DNA of 64,000 nt from contig JAWXUH010000001.1 of the NCBI GenBank assembly GCA_044432745.1, positions 238,857-302,856 of the forward strand, given 5' to 3'. Below are positions 1 to 8,902 of this stretch, piece by piece. Below the pieces are notes generated by a model. The model worked only from the letters and a program-made list of their open reading frames with translations, did no database searches and was not told where the DNA came from. The DNA is from CAKOSP01 sp044432745. Lineage in GTDB: Bacteria > Bacillota_I > Bacilli_A > RF39 > UBA660. The position numbers and the translations under genes are program-made. Every line of letters begins with the position of its first letter. Positions within the stretch are counted from its first letter, which is position 1.

Positions 1-1884
1 CGATCCAGCTATATTACCAATCTTAGAAAATGTAAATATTTTTCTAATTTCAGCTCTTCCAAGAAACACTTCTTCAAACACTGGTTCTAACATACCTTTC
101 ATTGCACCTTCTAAGTCTTCAATTAGTTTATAGATTATATTATATTCTCTAATTTCAACTCCGTATCCTTTAGCACAATCTTTAACTGTCATATTAACAT
201 CAACGTTAAATCCAATTACTATTGCATTACCTGCACTTGCTAGTGAAATATCTGCTTCACTTACAGCTCCGATTCCACTTCTTATTACTTTAACTAATAC
301 TCCATTCATATTAATTTTTTCTAAACTTGCTTTAACAGCTTCCTCAGATCCTTTTACATCTGCTTTAAGTACAATGTTAATATATTTATTATCATCATCT
401 ATTGTTGCAAATAAATCATCTAACGTTACTGGTTTTTTAATCATTTCTTTTTCTTTTTTGATATTTAATCTTTTTGTAGCTATTTTCTTAGCTTCAGAAT
501 CTTGTTCGAAAGCCATGAATTTATCTCCAGCTTCTGGATTAGAACTTAAACCAGTGATTTCAACTGGTGTACTTGGTCCTGCTTCTAATATAGATTCACC
601 CATATCATTTTTCATTGATCTTACTTTTGCATAACTTGTTCCAACTACTAGTGGATCACCTATTCTTAAAGTACCATTTTGTATCAATAATGCTCCTATA
701 CCACCTACATTTTTATCAGTTCTTGATTCAATAACTGCTCCTATAGCATATCTATTTGGATTAGCTTTATATTCATTTACTTCTGCTATTGCTAAAATAT
801 TATCTAATAAATAATCTATTCCTTCACCTGTCATTGCAGAAATATTTATAAAAGGATATTCTCCTCCCCAAGATTCTGGTGTCATATTTGCATCTGCCAT
901 TTCAGTCATTACTTTTTCAATATTTGCATCTGGTTTATCTATTTTATTTACTGCTACAATTATAGGTACTCCTGCTGCTTTAGCATGATCTATTGCTTCT
1001 CTTGTTTGTGGCATTACACCATCATCAGCTGCTACTATAACAATAACTATATCAGTTATACTTGCTCCTCTTGCTCTCATATTCGTAAATGCAGCATGTC
1101 CTGGAGTATCTATAAATGAAATTTTTTCTCCGTTATATTCAATTTGATATGCACCGATTGCTTGAGTAATTCCTCCAGCTTCTCCTGTTGCAATTTTACT
1201 TTTTCTAATATAATCCAATAAACTAGTTTTACCATGGTCAACATGTCCCATTATTGTAACTACTGGTGGTCTTTTTGTTAAATCTTCATTTGCATCACAA
1301 ATTTCATATTCTTCAAAATTTGATACGTCTACTGTTACTTCAGTTTTTAATACTTTTTTATATTCATCTGCTAACATTGAAGCAATATCAAAATCGATTG
1401 AATCATTTATTCCAATCATAATACCTAGTGGTATTAATTTTTTTATCATGTCTGCTGGATTAACTTGCATTAACTCTGCTAATGAATACAATGACATTCC
1501 TTCTTTATATAAAACAGATGCTTCTTCTGCATTGTTTTTTTGTAATTTACTTTTATTTTTATATAGTTCTTTTTTTCCTTGTTTAAAAATCTCAGTATTT
1601 ACTTCTTTTTTCTTTATTTTTTCTTTTTTTCCTTTAGCAGTTAACTTATCTGTTAATTTATTATTATTAACAATATTTTCAACTACTTCCTCTATTTCTT
1701 CGTCTTCATCAAAAGTTATTTCATCATCCGTACTTATTAAATTAATTGAATTATCAAGCATAATAATATCATCTTCACTTAATAAATCCTCTGCTTTTGT
1801 AACTTTTATGTCTAAAAAGACACACTCCTTTAATACCTCAGCGATACTTAAATTCACATCATCTGCATAATTTTTAACTGTCAT
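1..1884 (-). CDS. infB: Translation initiation factor IF-2, 3' part outside the window
   Basis: GTPase that brings initiator tRNA to the 30S subunit and promotes subunit joining. The minus-strand frame is open from the ATG at 1884 to the window edge (628 codons), so the C-terminus is missing. An IF-2 N-terminal helical domain lies near residues 120-160. The G domain follows with GHVDHGKT (213-220), DTPGH (259-263), NKID (313-316) and SAMTG. Part of the domain II/III region is also present. An acidic and lysine-rich linker (about 40-120) precedes it. The ribosome site AAGGTGGAA sits just upstream of the start. It is the last visible gene of the rimP-nusA-ylxR-infB cluster, 18 bp after ylxR. 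Confidence 0.97.
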   Translation of the reverse strand, partial: MTVKNYADDVNLSIAEVLKECVFLDIKVTKAEDLLSEDDIIMLDNSINLISTDDEITFDEDEEIEEVVENIVNNNKLTDKLTAKGKKEKIKKKEVNTEIFKQGKKELYKNKSKLQKNNAEEASVLYKEGMSLYSLAELMQVNPADMIKKLIPLGIMIGINDSIDFDIASMLADEYKKVLKTEVTVDVSNFEEYEICDANEDLTKRPPVVTIMGHVDHGKTSLLDYIRKSKIATGEAGGITQAIGAYQIEYNGEKISFIDTPGHAAFTNMRARGASITDIVIVIVAADDGVMPQTREAIDHAKAAGVPIIVAVNKIDKPDANIEKVMTEMADANMTPESWGGEYPFINISAMTGEGIDYLLDNILAIAEVNEYKANPNRYAIGAVIESRTDKNVGGIGALLIQNGTLRIGDPLVVGTSYAKVRSMKNDMGESILEAGPSTPVEITGLSSNPEAGDKFMAFEQDSEAKKIATKRLNIKKEKEMIKKPVTLDDLFATIDDDNKYINIVLKADVKGSEEAVKASLEKINMNGVLVKVIRSGIGAVSEADISLASAGNAIVIGFNVDVNMTVKDCAKGYGVEIREYNIIYKLIEDLEGAMKGMLEPVFEEVFLGRAEIRKIFTFSKIGNIAGS

Positions 1885-1902
1885 TATATTTTCCACCTTT
1901 CT

Positions 1903-2172
1903 TTAAATGTTTATATATTTTTTCAATTCTTCGTATATTTCCTTATCTATATCAATATCAAAAACTTTAGATAATACATTTCTTTTAGAAGCTTTTTCCA
2001 TAACTTCTAAATCTTTTTTTAAATATACACCTCTACCATTTAGTTTACCAGTTGGATCTATTTCTACATTTCCTTCTGGAGTTTTCACAACTCTAATAAG
2101 ATTTTGTTTTTCAAATCTTTCTCTAGTAACTGCGCACATTCTCATTGGTATTTTTTTAGTCTTCATTTCCAA
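1903..2172 (-). CDS. ylxR: YlxR/RnpM family RNA-binding protein
   Basis: Small RNA-binding protein of the YlxR (DUF448) family; the Bacillus homologue has been described as a modulator of RNase P. It is 89 residues long and carries the family core RMCAVTRE near the N-terminus and the GRGVYL motif around residues 46-51. The start overlaps the 3' end of nusA by 17 nt; a second ATG at 2166 is an equally possible start. Its place between nusA and infB is the standard Firmicutes order. Identification is firm from motif and context; the molecular role is taken from the family. Confidence 0.93.
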   Translation of the reverse strand: MEMKTKKIPMRMCAVTRERFEKQNLIRVVKTPEGNVEIDPTGKLNGRGVYLKKDLEVMEKASKRNVLSKVFDIDIDKEIYEELKKYINI

Positions 2173-3271
2173 CCTTGTTTAATTCTTCTAAAGTTTTTAT
2201 GTTTAATCTATATCTAGTTAATTTACTTGCTAACTTAATATTACTTCCTCTTTTACCAATAGCTAATGATAAATTATCACTATTTACTATTACAAGTGCT
2301 TCACGAGTTTCTGCATCAGTAATGTTTACAATAACATCTTTTGCTGGCGCTAAAGCATTTTTGATATATTCTTCGTCATTTTCAGAATATAAAATTAAAT
2401 CTACTCTTTCTTTTCCTAGTTCTTTTAGAATACTTGCTATTCTACATCCTTTTTGTCCTATACATGAACCAATAGCATCAATCTTAGGATTTGTTGAATA
2501 CACTGCAAGTTTACTTCTTACACCTGGTTCTCTTACACACATTCCTACTACTATATCTCCAGAAACCATTTCTGGGATTTCATGTTCAAATAATCTTTTT
2601 ACAAAATTGTAATGTTTTCTTGACACAAATACAAGTGATCCTTTTGGATTATCTTCTATTTTTGTAACGTATACTTTAATATTCATTCCAATTTCGATTT
2701 CTTCTCCTGGTATAAGTTCATTTTTAGATAAAATACCACGTACTTTTCCTAAATCAATATAGAAATTTCTTGCATCTTCCATAGCTACCATTCCAACTAA
2801 TAGTTCATCACATTTATCTCTAAATTCTTCAATAATCATAGCTTTTTCTATTTCTCTTATTTTTTGAACCATTACTTGTTTTGCAGTTCCTGCTGCTACT
2901 CTACCAAAATCATCTGGTGTTACTTCAAGTTCTATCTCATCACCTATTTGAGCATCTGCTTTAAATTCATATGCATCTTCTAATAATATTTGAGCATCTT
3001 TATTTATAGCTGGGGGAATTATTATAAATTCTCCTTCTTCATCTACTGATTCTTCTCCGTCATCATAATCATCTACAACTATTAAGTAAGAAAATACTTT
3101 AACAATTCCATTTTCTCTATTTATTTCAACTCTAACATTTGTTTTAGAATCAAAATTTTTCTTATATGCTGTTTGTAATGCTAGTTCTAATGATTCATAT
3201 ATATACTCTGGATCAATTCCTCTTTCTTGAACTAATGCATTAAGTGCATCAACAAACTTTTCACTATTCAT
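2156..3271 (-). CDS. nusA: Transcription termination/antitermination factor NusA
   Basis: RNA polymerase-associated factor acting in pausing, termination and antitermination. The 371-residue protein shows an N-terminal polymerase-binding domain (about 1-125), an S1 domain (about 135-200, with VGMVAMEDARNFYIDLG), then two KH domains with IGQKGCRI (about residue 270) and IGKRGSNIKLASKL (about residue 340). It ends directly after the second KH domain, so it lacks the extra acidic repeats of proteobacterial NusA, as is usual in Firmicutes. It overlaps rimP by 8 nt and ylxR by 17 nt, so the three are translationally coupled. Confidence 0.97.
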   Translation of the reverse strand: MNSEKFVDALNALVQERGIDPEYIYESLELALQTAYKKNFDSKTNVRVEINRENGIVKVFSYLIVVDDYDDGEESVDEEGEFIIIPPAINKDAQILLEDAYEFKADAQIGDEIELEVTPDDFGRVAAGTAKQVMVQKIREIEKAMIIEEFRDKCDELLVGMVAMEDARNFYIDLGKVRGILSKNELIPGEEIEIGMNIKVYVTKIEDNPKGSLVFVSRKHYNFVKRLFEHEIPEMVSGDIVVGMCVREPGVRSKLAVYSTNPKIDAIGSCIGQKGCRIASILKELGKERVDLILYSENDEEYIKNALAPAKDVIVNITDAETREALVIVNSDNLSLAIGKRGSNIKLASKLTRYRLNIKTLEELNKVGNED

Positions 3272-3527
3272 TTTCTTTTCCTCTTTCTTTACTTATTACA
3301 TCTAATATGTAATTATCTTGATCTTTATCAATTCCGTCTAATATCTTACTAACTATTTTGCTAACTTCAACTATTGCATCTAAATCAATTCCACTTTCTT
3401 TGTCTACTACTACAGTTAAAAATCCATTTTTATTCTTTTCATAAAAATATATTTCGTCTATAACAATATCAATTTCTTTCATTGGTTTTTCAAGCAATTC
3501 TTTTAGTTCTTCAATTAATTTATCCAC
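3264..3527 (-). CDS. rimP: Short RimP-like ribosome maturation factor (N-terminal domain only)
   Basis: RimP helps assemble the 30S subunit. Only 87 residues are encoded, against about 150 in the family. The N-terminal alpha/beta domain is recognisable, with VVVDKESGIDLDAIVEVSK and a following helix. The frame stops where the family normally has its EVSSPG turn, so the C-terminal SH3-like domain is absent. The start is a GTG with a strong GAGGAGG site 4 nt upstream. It is first in the rimP-nusA-ylxR-infB cluster and overlaps nusA by 8 nt. Identification rests on position and on the N-terminal motif. Confidence 0.85.
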   Translation of the reverse strand: MDKLIEELKELLEKPMKEIDIVIDEIYFYEKNKNGFLTVVVDKESGIDLDAIVEVSKIVSKILDGIDKDQDNYILDVISKERGKENE

Positions 3528-3554
3528 ATATCCTCCTCAAAAAATTAATAATAA

Positions 3555-3580
3555 AAGTGACGCCGGTAAAGGCCTCACTT
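3555..3580 (-). promoter_or_regulatory. Leader hairpin of the rimP-nusA-infB transcript
   Basis: AAGTGA pairs with TCACTT (6 bp); a C.C mismatch follows, then GCC/GGC around the 6-nt loop. On the minus strand it lies about 10 nt after the predicted transcription start and 28 nt before the rimP start. It is followed by a T-rich stretch, so it may work as an attenuator or a processing site. Leaders with a hairpin before the nusA cluster are common in bacteria; the function here is inferred. Confidence 0.55.
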
Positions 3581-3592
3581 AAATACATTCTT

Positions 3593-3621
3593 AGTATATC
3601 ATATACTTTTAAAAATTACAA
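3593..3621 (-). promoter_or_regulatory. Sigma-A promoter of the rimP-nusA-ylxR-infB operon
   Basis: On the minus strand TTGTAA (3616-3621) and TATACT (3593-3598) are separated by 17 bp, and TG one base before the -10 makes it an extended -10. It lies just downstream of the stop of the 267-residue gene, so the operon has its own promoter. Confidence 0.75.
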
Positions 3622-3632
3622 ACATAGATATG

Positions 3633-4436
3633 TTATTTTTTACTTGCATCAATAATTATTTTTTCTTCTATTTTAATTTGACTTTCTTTTTCCAAACAAG
3701 ATATAGAATTGTAAATATTTCTTTCTTCTATTTCACAACTAAATACTTTTAACTCTACTTTAAACCTTCTACCACTTATTAACATAATATTATATTCATA
3801 TATTAAATTTTGGTCTTCGTCACATAATAATATGAAATTTTTAGTATCTTCATTCTTCGAACCTACTATCATATATTTATCTATATTATTTAATGATATT
3901 CTTTCTTTTTTTATTTGACCTATTCCATCAACTATAGAATTTCTATAATTATACTCTTCTTCTAGTTCTTCATTACTAGGAAACGATAAGTTATCTAATA
4001 ATTTTCCATCTTCTAAATTTTCTATATATATATAACCTTTATAATAATCATATATATATTTTCCTTTTTTTCCTACTTCATTTGCTTTTATAAATTTGTC
4101 TAGATTTTCTTTATCATATTCATTTTCAAATTTTTTTATTTGTTTTAGTTCACCAAACACTAAGTATATTTCTGATTTTTTTTCTATTATGTATAAATAT
4201 TTTATATGTACTGATAACAATCTTATAGAAAAAAAATACTGCTTACCTATTTCTAGTGTACATACAGTTTTTTTTTCAGAAGAGATTTTTACATTGTTTT
4301 TTTCTATACTCATTTCTTGATTTTGATAAAATATAACTTCTTTAAAATCACACAATATCATTTCAATATAATTATATAAATCCAATTCTACTTTATTATT
4401 TTCTAATCTAGTTGGATTTACTTTTATTATTTTCAC
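3633..4436 (-). CDS. Uncharacterised 267-residue protein
   Basis: I do not recognise this protein. It has no signal peptide, membrane segment or known catalytic motif. It is rich in Glu, Lys, Ile and Asn with alternating hydrophobic stretches, suggesting a mostly beta soluble protein. A central acidic stretch (NEELEEEYNYRNS, about residues 155-167) separates two halves. AAAGGGTGA lies 4 nt before the ATG, a good ribosome site. It sits between trpS and the rimP promoter and may be read through from the trpS side, since the gap to trpS is short. Confidence 0.7.
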   Translation of the reverse strand: MKIIKVNPTRLENNKVELDLYNYIEMILCDFKEVIFYQNQEMSIEKNNVKISSEKKTVCTLEIGKQYFFSIRLLSVHIKYLYIIEKKSEIYLVFGELKQIKKFENEYDKENLDKFIKANEVGKKGKYIYDYYKGYIYIENLEDGKLLDNLSFPSNEELEEEYNYRNSIVDGIGQIKKERISLNNIDKYMIVGSKNEDTKNFILLCDEDQNLIYEYNIMLISGRRFKVELKVFSCEIEERNIYNSISCLEKESQIKIEEKIIIDASKK

Positions 4437-4457
4437 CCTTTATTAACTCCTAATATT

Positions 4458-5438
4458 TTATTTATATAATCCCATTTTATTTTTCATTAAGTCATATTTA
4501 ACTTTAGCTATTTCTGAAGTTTTCTTTGCACCTGATTCTAGCATTTCATCTATAATGTTATCATTTTTTATTTCTTCGTATTTATCTTGTATTTTTTTAA
4601 TTGATTCTATAACTATCTGAGCTACATATTTTTTTAAATCTCCATAACCTTTTCCTTGATATTTTTCAACTATACTATCTATACTTTCGCCAGAAAAACA
4701 TGACGCTATATTTATTAAATTACTTACTCCTGGTTTATTCTCCATATCATAAGCAATTAAATTTTCACTATCCGTTGTTGCTCCCATTATCTTCTTCTTT
4801 ATTTCTTCTTCTGTATCAAGAAGTGTTATAAACGATTTTTTATTTTCACTTGATTTACTCATTTTTTTAGTAGGATCTACTAAATCCATAATTTTAAGAC
4901 CATTTTTTGAAATTTTTACATCTGGTATTTTAAAGGTCTCACCGTATTTATTATTAAATCTTTGTGCTAAATCTCTTGCAAGTTCTACATGTTGTTTTTG
5001 ATCTATTCCTACTGGTACATAATCAACATCATATATTAATATATCAGCTGCCATCAAGACTGGATATGTAAATAATCCAACACTAAATGATGCATTCTTT
5101 GAAGATTTATCCTTAAATTGTGTCATTCTTGATAACTCTCCAAACATTGTATTACACTCTAATAACCATGATATATTAGTATGATATATATTCTCAGATT
5201 GTAAAAATATTGTATTTTTATTTGGATCAATTCCGCACGCTAAATATAATGCCGCCAATTGTCTAATATTTGAATGTAAATATTCAGGATCTAATTCCAC
5301 TGTTACTGCATGCATATCCGGCAAAAAAATTATAGATTCATATTCATTTTGCATATCTACCATTTGTTTTATTGAACCTAAATAATTTCCTATTGTTATA
5401 ACACCCGTAGGCTGTAACCCTGTTAATATTTTCTTCAT
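4458..5438 (-). CDS. trpS: Tryptophan--tRNA ligase
   Basis: Charges tRNA-Trp with tryptophan. This class I synthetase has TIGN in place of HIGH (residues 15-18) and KMSKS at about 192-196. GLQPTG and the MAADILIY region are also typical of TrpS. The length of 326 residues is normal for the family. I place the start at the ATG at 5438, preceded by GGAAGTGA. An upstream in-frame ATG at 5474 would add 12 residues that the family lacks. No T-box is visible in front of it. Confidence 0.96.
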   Translation of the reverse strand: MKKILTGLQPTGVITIGNYLGSIKQMVDMQNEYESIIFLPDMHAVTVELDPEYLHSNIRQLAALYLACGIDPNKNTIFLQSENIYHTNISWLLECNTMFGELSRMTQFKDKSSKNASFSVGLFTYPVLMAADILIYDVDYVPVGIDQKQHVELARDLAQRFNNKYGETFKIPDVKISKNGLKIMDLVDPTKKMSKSSENKKSFITLLDTEEEIKKKIMGATTDSENLIAYDMENKPGVSNLINIASCFSGESIDSIVEKYQGKGYGDLKKYVAQIVIESIKKIQDKYEEIKNDNIIDEMLESGAKKTSEIAKVKYDLMKNKMGLYK

Positions 5439-5502
5439 ATTTGTCACTTCCATTTCTCTTTTTAAGTATATCATAATTCACAATATTTTCAAAAAAATAT
5501 GT

Positions 5503-5531
5503 AAAAAAAAAATGCTCTTTCACATTTTTTT
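5503..5531 (-). terminator. Rho-independent terminator after cotE
   Basis: Directly after the cotE stop, an A-run plus ATG pairs with CAT plus a T-run on the minus strand, giving an AT-rich stem ending in about ten T. Confidence 0.6.
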
Positions 5532-6041
5532 CTAATTTATATAATCATCTGTTAAGTTATCTAGTTCCTCATCAATATGCTCTACTACATTTAAATCAAC
5601 ATAGTCATCTTCATCTTCAAGTGCCGCTATCTTGACCTTTGTATCTCCTACAAGTTCTACTGCTAATTCCTTTTCTACTTGCAACTCTACTACTCCAGAT
5701 TTAATTTCTACATTGGTAACTGTAGGTTGTTTTAAACATCTTACTAAAATTTCTGTACCTTTACCAACTTTACTCATATTCATCTCTTCTGAATATGTAA
5801 ATGTTCTAGTACACACACTAGTTTTTGAATCTTCATCATGTGAATACCAAACGTTTACATCAAATGCTCCATCAACATATACTAGTTCATTTTTCTTAAC
5901 ACCATTGAATGTATGATTTATAACCCAACAACCTAATACTGTATTTGGTAATGCCTCCGCTTCTACAACGTAATCTTCCTTACTTGTTTTTTTCCCTTTA
6001 CCTATCACAGCTTTTGTAACAATTTCTCTATAATTAGACAT
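5532..6041 (-). CDS. cotE: Outer spore coat morphogenetic protein CotE
   Basis: CotE recruits the outer coat layer to the forespore surface in Bacillus. The 169-residue product follows the family closely: SNYREIVTKAVIGKGKK at the N-terminus, LGCWVINHTFNG, FDVNVWYSHDEDSKTSV, CLKQPTV and ELVGDTKVKI in order, then an acidic tail. The start is the ATG at 6041 behind AAAGGTGAT; an earlier GTG is inside that ribosome site. The -10-like CATAAATTA lies 22 nt upstream (see promoter entry). It is a single-gene unit ending in its own terminator. It is direct evidence of a sporulation programme, present or ancestral. Confidence 0.92.
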   Translation of the reverse strand: MSNYREIVTKAVIGKGKKTSKEDYVVEAEALPNTVLGCWVINHTFNGVKKNELVYVDGAFDVNVWYSHDEDSKTSVCTRTFTYSEEMNMSKVGKGTEILVRCLKQPTVTNVEIKSGVVELQVEKELAVELVGDTKVKIAALEDEDDYVDLNVVEHIDEELDNLTDDYIN

Positions 6042-6062
6042 AAATATCACCTTTCCTATTTT

Positions 6063-6071
6063 TAATTTATG
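6063..6071 (-). promoter_or_regulatory. Mother-cell type -10 element before cotE
   Basis: CATAAATTA on the minus strand fits the shared core of sigma-E (CATAcanT) and sigma-K (CATAnnnTA) promoters. A fair sigma-E-like -35 (GTACATT) stands 15 bp upstream. The same nine bases precede the split coat gene near 47.4 kb. AT-rich background makes a chance match possible. Confidence 0.5.
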
Positions 6072-6103
6072 CTAACTACATACAAAAATGTACTTTTTTT
6101 CTT

Positions 6104-7486
6104 CTATTTTACTATAAAAAAGAATTTTGTTCCTTTTTCACTTGATTCTACACCATATTTAAAATCGTGTAATAAAAATATTTCTTTTACTATAGATAAT
6201 CCTATACCTGTTGATATCACATTTCTTTTATGTTTTTTATCAGTTTTATAATATTTATCCCATATAAACGGTAAATCTTTTTCTAATATACCTTTTCCTG
6301 TATCAATTATTTCAATTAAATATGACATATTTTTTTTCTTAATGTTTATTATTACAGTTTTATCCTCACCAGTATAATTTATAGCATTATTTATTAAATT
6401 ATATATAACCTGATTTATTTTATTTTTATCTGCATTAACAATTATTTTTGAAGGTACATTAACTATAAAATTATAATCTTCTGTTTCTTTTATTATTTCA
6501 TATTTTTTTATTATTTTTTTAATTTCTAAAGACAAATCGTATTTTTCTTTTTGAAGTACCTGTTTTTTTGCCCCAAGTTTACTTGCCTCTAATATATCAT
6601 TTACTAATACAGTTAATCTATTTGTTTCATCTATAATTATATTTAGATGTTCATCTAATTTTTCTTTGTTTTTATATGAAATATCCCTACACATTTCTGC
6701 ATATGCCTTTATCATAGTTAACGGAGTTTTCAAATCGTGTGATACATTTGCCATAAGATCACGTTTGAACTCGTGGGTCTTACCTATCTCATTTTGCGCT
6801 AGCGTTAGAGCTGTTGCTAAATTATCTATTTCGTAAATTCCATTTTTTTCAAATTTTGCTTCATCACTACTACCTATCAATTTTGCATTTTTTGTAATAT
6901 TACTTAAAGGTTCCACTATTTTTTTAGATATTAAATAACTAAATATCGTTGATAAAACAACAAATACAATGGTTAAATATATTAATTTGTTATAAAACAA
7001 TGATGTGAATTGATTTATGTCTTTTAAGTTTGTGTATAAAAATATACTTGTCTCATCTTTTTTAGTAGCTAGCAATGCAGCTTGCACTTCTTCTGCTTCA
7101 TTTATAAATTCAAATAATTTATCAGTTGCAGTACTACTGGAAAAACCAAAAATTATACTGTCTAATTTTTCATTTCTAAAAAGCAAACCGCACCCTGACA
7201 TCTTAGTATTATATTCTCCTCGTACTTCATCGGCCTCTACTTTTATAATACATATATCATTTTCGTAAGCTATATTATCAAGCAGTACATCGATATCAAC
7301 ATCATCTTCAACATTTTTTATTTTTTCACTCGCTAAATATATTACATCTAATTGAAAATTTTTATATGCATAATTAAAATATAATATTAGTACTGTCCAT
7401 AGTATGACAAACATACTAAGTACAAAAAAAATCAATGAACTTCTAATCCTTGATTCAATTGTCTTAGTTTTTTTCTTTATGCTCAA
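6104..7486 (-). CDS. Membrane sensor histidine kinase
   Basis: Phosphorylates the response regulator encoded just upstream. The 460-residue protein has two membrane helices (about 15-40 and 167-187) enclosing an extracytoplasmic sensor domain of roughly 125 residues. A HAMP region (188-240), a HisKA domain with SHDLKTPLT (His250) and a HATPase domain with NLINNAINY, DTGKGI and GIGLSIVKEI follow. All expected catalytic boxes are present. Its start lies inside the end of the regulator gene (23-nt overlap). The signal is unknown: the sensor domain has no motif that I recognise. Confidence 0.93.
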   Translation of the reverse strand: MSIKKKTKTIESRIRSSLIFFVLSMFVILWTVLILYFNYAYKNFQLDVIYLASEKIKNVEDDVDIDVLLDNIAYENDICIIKVEADEVRGEYNTKMSGCGLLFRNEKLDSIIFGFSSSTATDKLFEFINEAEEVQAALLATKKDETSIFLYTNLKDINQFTSLFYNKLIYLTIVFVVLSTIFSYLISKKIVEPLSNITKNAKLIGSSDEAKFEKNGIYEIDNLATALTLAQNEIGKTHEFKRDLMANVSHDLKTPLTMIKAYAEMCRDISYKNKEKLDEHLNIIIDETNRLTVLVNDILEASKLGAKKQVLQKEKYDLSLEIKKIIKKYEIIKETEDYNFIVNVPSKIIVNADKNKINQVIYNLINNAINYTGEDKTVIINIKKKNMSYLIEIIDTGKGILEKDLPFIWDKYYKTDKKHKRNVISTGIGLSIVKEIFLLHDFKYGVESSEKGTKFFFIVK

Positions 7487-8135
7487 ACTTATATCCTACT
7501 TCCCTTACTGTTTTTATCATAGATTTGTGTTTACCTAATCTTTTTCTAAGTGTTTTTATGTGAGTATCTACAGTTCTATCTTCCCCATAATAATCAAATC
7601 CCCATACATTTGAAAGTAATGCATCTCTTGATAAGGCAATGTTTTTATTTTTCATTAAATATTTAAGTAAATCATATTCTTTAGGTGTTAAATCAATTTC
7701 AATATCATCAACAAACACTTCGTGTGCTTCTTGATTCATTTTAACATTACCGCAATTTATAATATTAGATATGTCATTAATTTTCTTTAAATTAGCCTTA
7801 ACTCTTGCCATAAGTTCTTTTGGACTAAATGGCTTTGTTACATAATCATCTATTCCTAATTCAAATCCTGCCAATTTATCATATTCCTCACATCTTGCAG
7901 ATAACATTATGCATGGTACATTACCTATTTTCTTTATTTCTTTATATGCAATAAAACCGTCCATTTTAGGCATCATTATATCCATTATTATAAGATCTAT
8001 TTTTTCTTGTTTATAGAGTTCTATAGCTTCTAATCCATTCGTAGCTTCTTTTACATTATAACCTTCTATAATTAAATACTCTTTTATTACCTCTCTTATT
8101 AATATTTCATCATCTACAACTAAGATGTTCATCAT
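7464..8135 (-). CDS. OmpR/PhoB-family response regulator
   Basis: DNA-binding partner of the adjacent histidine kinase. A receiver domain (about 1-115) contains the acidic pair DDE near the N-terminus, the phosphoacceptor Asp in IIMDIMMPKMDG (about residue 52) and Lys in YVTKPF. A winged-helix domain with RTVDTHIKTLRKRL ends the protein. AGAGGTG precedes two adjacent ATG codons at 8135 and 8132; either could be used. It overlaps the kinase gene by 23 nt, so both are translated from one mRNA. Confidence 0.94.
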   Translation of the reverse strand: MMNILVVDDEILIREVIKEYLIIEGYNVKEATNGLEAIELYKQEKIDLIIMDIMMPKMDGFIAYKEIKKIGNVPCIMLSARCEEYDKLAGFELGIDDYVTKPFSPKELMARVKANLKKINDISNIINCGNVKMNQEAHEVFVDDIEIDLTPKEYDLLKYLMKNKNIALSRDALLSNVWGFDYYGEDRTVDTHIKTLRKRLGKHKSMIKTVREVGYKFEHKEKN

Positions 8136-8201
8136 TTTCACCTCTTTATAATATTATACAATAAATGTGTTAAACTGATGAAAAAATTATTTTCTTATTT
8201 C

Positions 8202-8227
8202 AAAAAAAAAGATACTATTTTGTATCT
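8202..8227 (-). terminator. Rho-independent terminator after the ytxH-like gene
   Basis: AGATAC/GTATCT stem with a 6-nt loop, followed on the minus strand by nine T. The stop codon of the ytxH-like gene lies in the loop. Confidence 0.85.
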
Positions 8228-8625
8228 TCTTCTAATTTATCTATTGCAGCATTAAGAGTTTTTATTGTTTTCTTTTTAACTTCATTTGTTAATTTAATTA
8301 ATTTTGGTCTAGCTGCTTTTTCAGCTTCTTTTACTAATAATGCTGTTTTCTTTTCTATTTCTTTTGCTTTTTCTTTAGCTCCGTCTACTAATTTTTCTTT
8401 ATCGAAGTTTTTAATATCTTCTTCAATTTCATTAATTTTATCTAATATAGACTCTTTTACTTCTTTCATATCAAGATTTTTAACATCTTCTATTACTTCT
8501 TCCATTTTATTTTTTAAATCAGCTCTTAATTCTTTTCCTGACTTAGGTGCGAATAATAAAGCAACACTTGCTCCTACTAACGCTCCTATTACATATTTCC
8601 CATTTCCATTTCCATTTTTACTCAT
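8215..8625 (-). CDS. YtxH-domain membrane-associated protein
   Basis: 136 residues with a Gly/Asn-rich N-terminus, one short membrane segment (YVIGALVGASVALLFAP, about 11-27) and the PKSGKELR box that defines YtxH-type proteins, then a long Lys/Glu-rich helical tail that is probably coiled coil. YtxH proteins are linked to envelope stress in Bacillus; no activity is known. The 1-nt gap to the preceding membrane gene and the shared terminator place it last in a three-gene unit, like the Bacillus ytxG-ytxH order. Confidence 0.8.
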   Translation of the reverse strand: MSKNGNGNGKYVIGALVGASVALLFAPKSGKELRADLKNKMEEVIEDVKNLDMKEVKESILDKINEIEEDIKNFDKEKLVDGAKEKAKEIEKKTALLVKEAEKAARPKLIKLTNEVKKKTIKTLNAAIDKLEEDTK

Positions 8626-8626
8626 T

Positions 8627-8902
8627 TTATTTTTCTCCTTTTCTATTAATTAGTTTACCCAAAGTTTTTGTTATTACATCTATTACTATACTTGACATAC
8701 TTGAAAATCTATCAGTTGCCAAATCTAATACCCTAAAAATTGGGTCGATCATTTCCATTTTTTCATTTACATCATCTACTATTTTTTCTACTTTATTTAA
8801 TACTCCTATAGACTTAATACCTAATATTATTAATACTATTAGTAAAGCTATAACTAAGAAATACGTAACAATAGGTAAATAACTCAACCAAAATTCAATC
8901 AT
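8627..8902 (-). CDS. Small membrane protein, YtxG/DUF948-like
   Basis: 91 residues: one N-terminal membrane helix (about 8-32) followed by an amphipathic helical region (VLNKVEKIVDDVNEKMEMID) typical of DUF948/YtxG proteins. It starts on the last base of the upstream gene and ends 1 nt before the ytxH-like gene, so the three are co-translated. Function is unknown; the pairing with a YtxH-domain protein is the main support for the family call. Confidence 0.65.
   Translation of the reverse strand: MIEFWLSYLPIVTYFLVIALLIVLIILGIKSIGVLNKVEKIVDDVNEKMEMIDPIFRVLDLATDRFSSMSSIVIDVITKTLGKLINRKGEK

Noticed and set aside
1448..1870. Long plus-strand frames opposite infB, nusA, cotE and other genes
   Set aside because: They lie antisense to genes with clear family motifs, have Ser/Phe/Leu-rich products typical of the complement of Glu/Lys-rich proteins, and lack ribosome sites.
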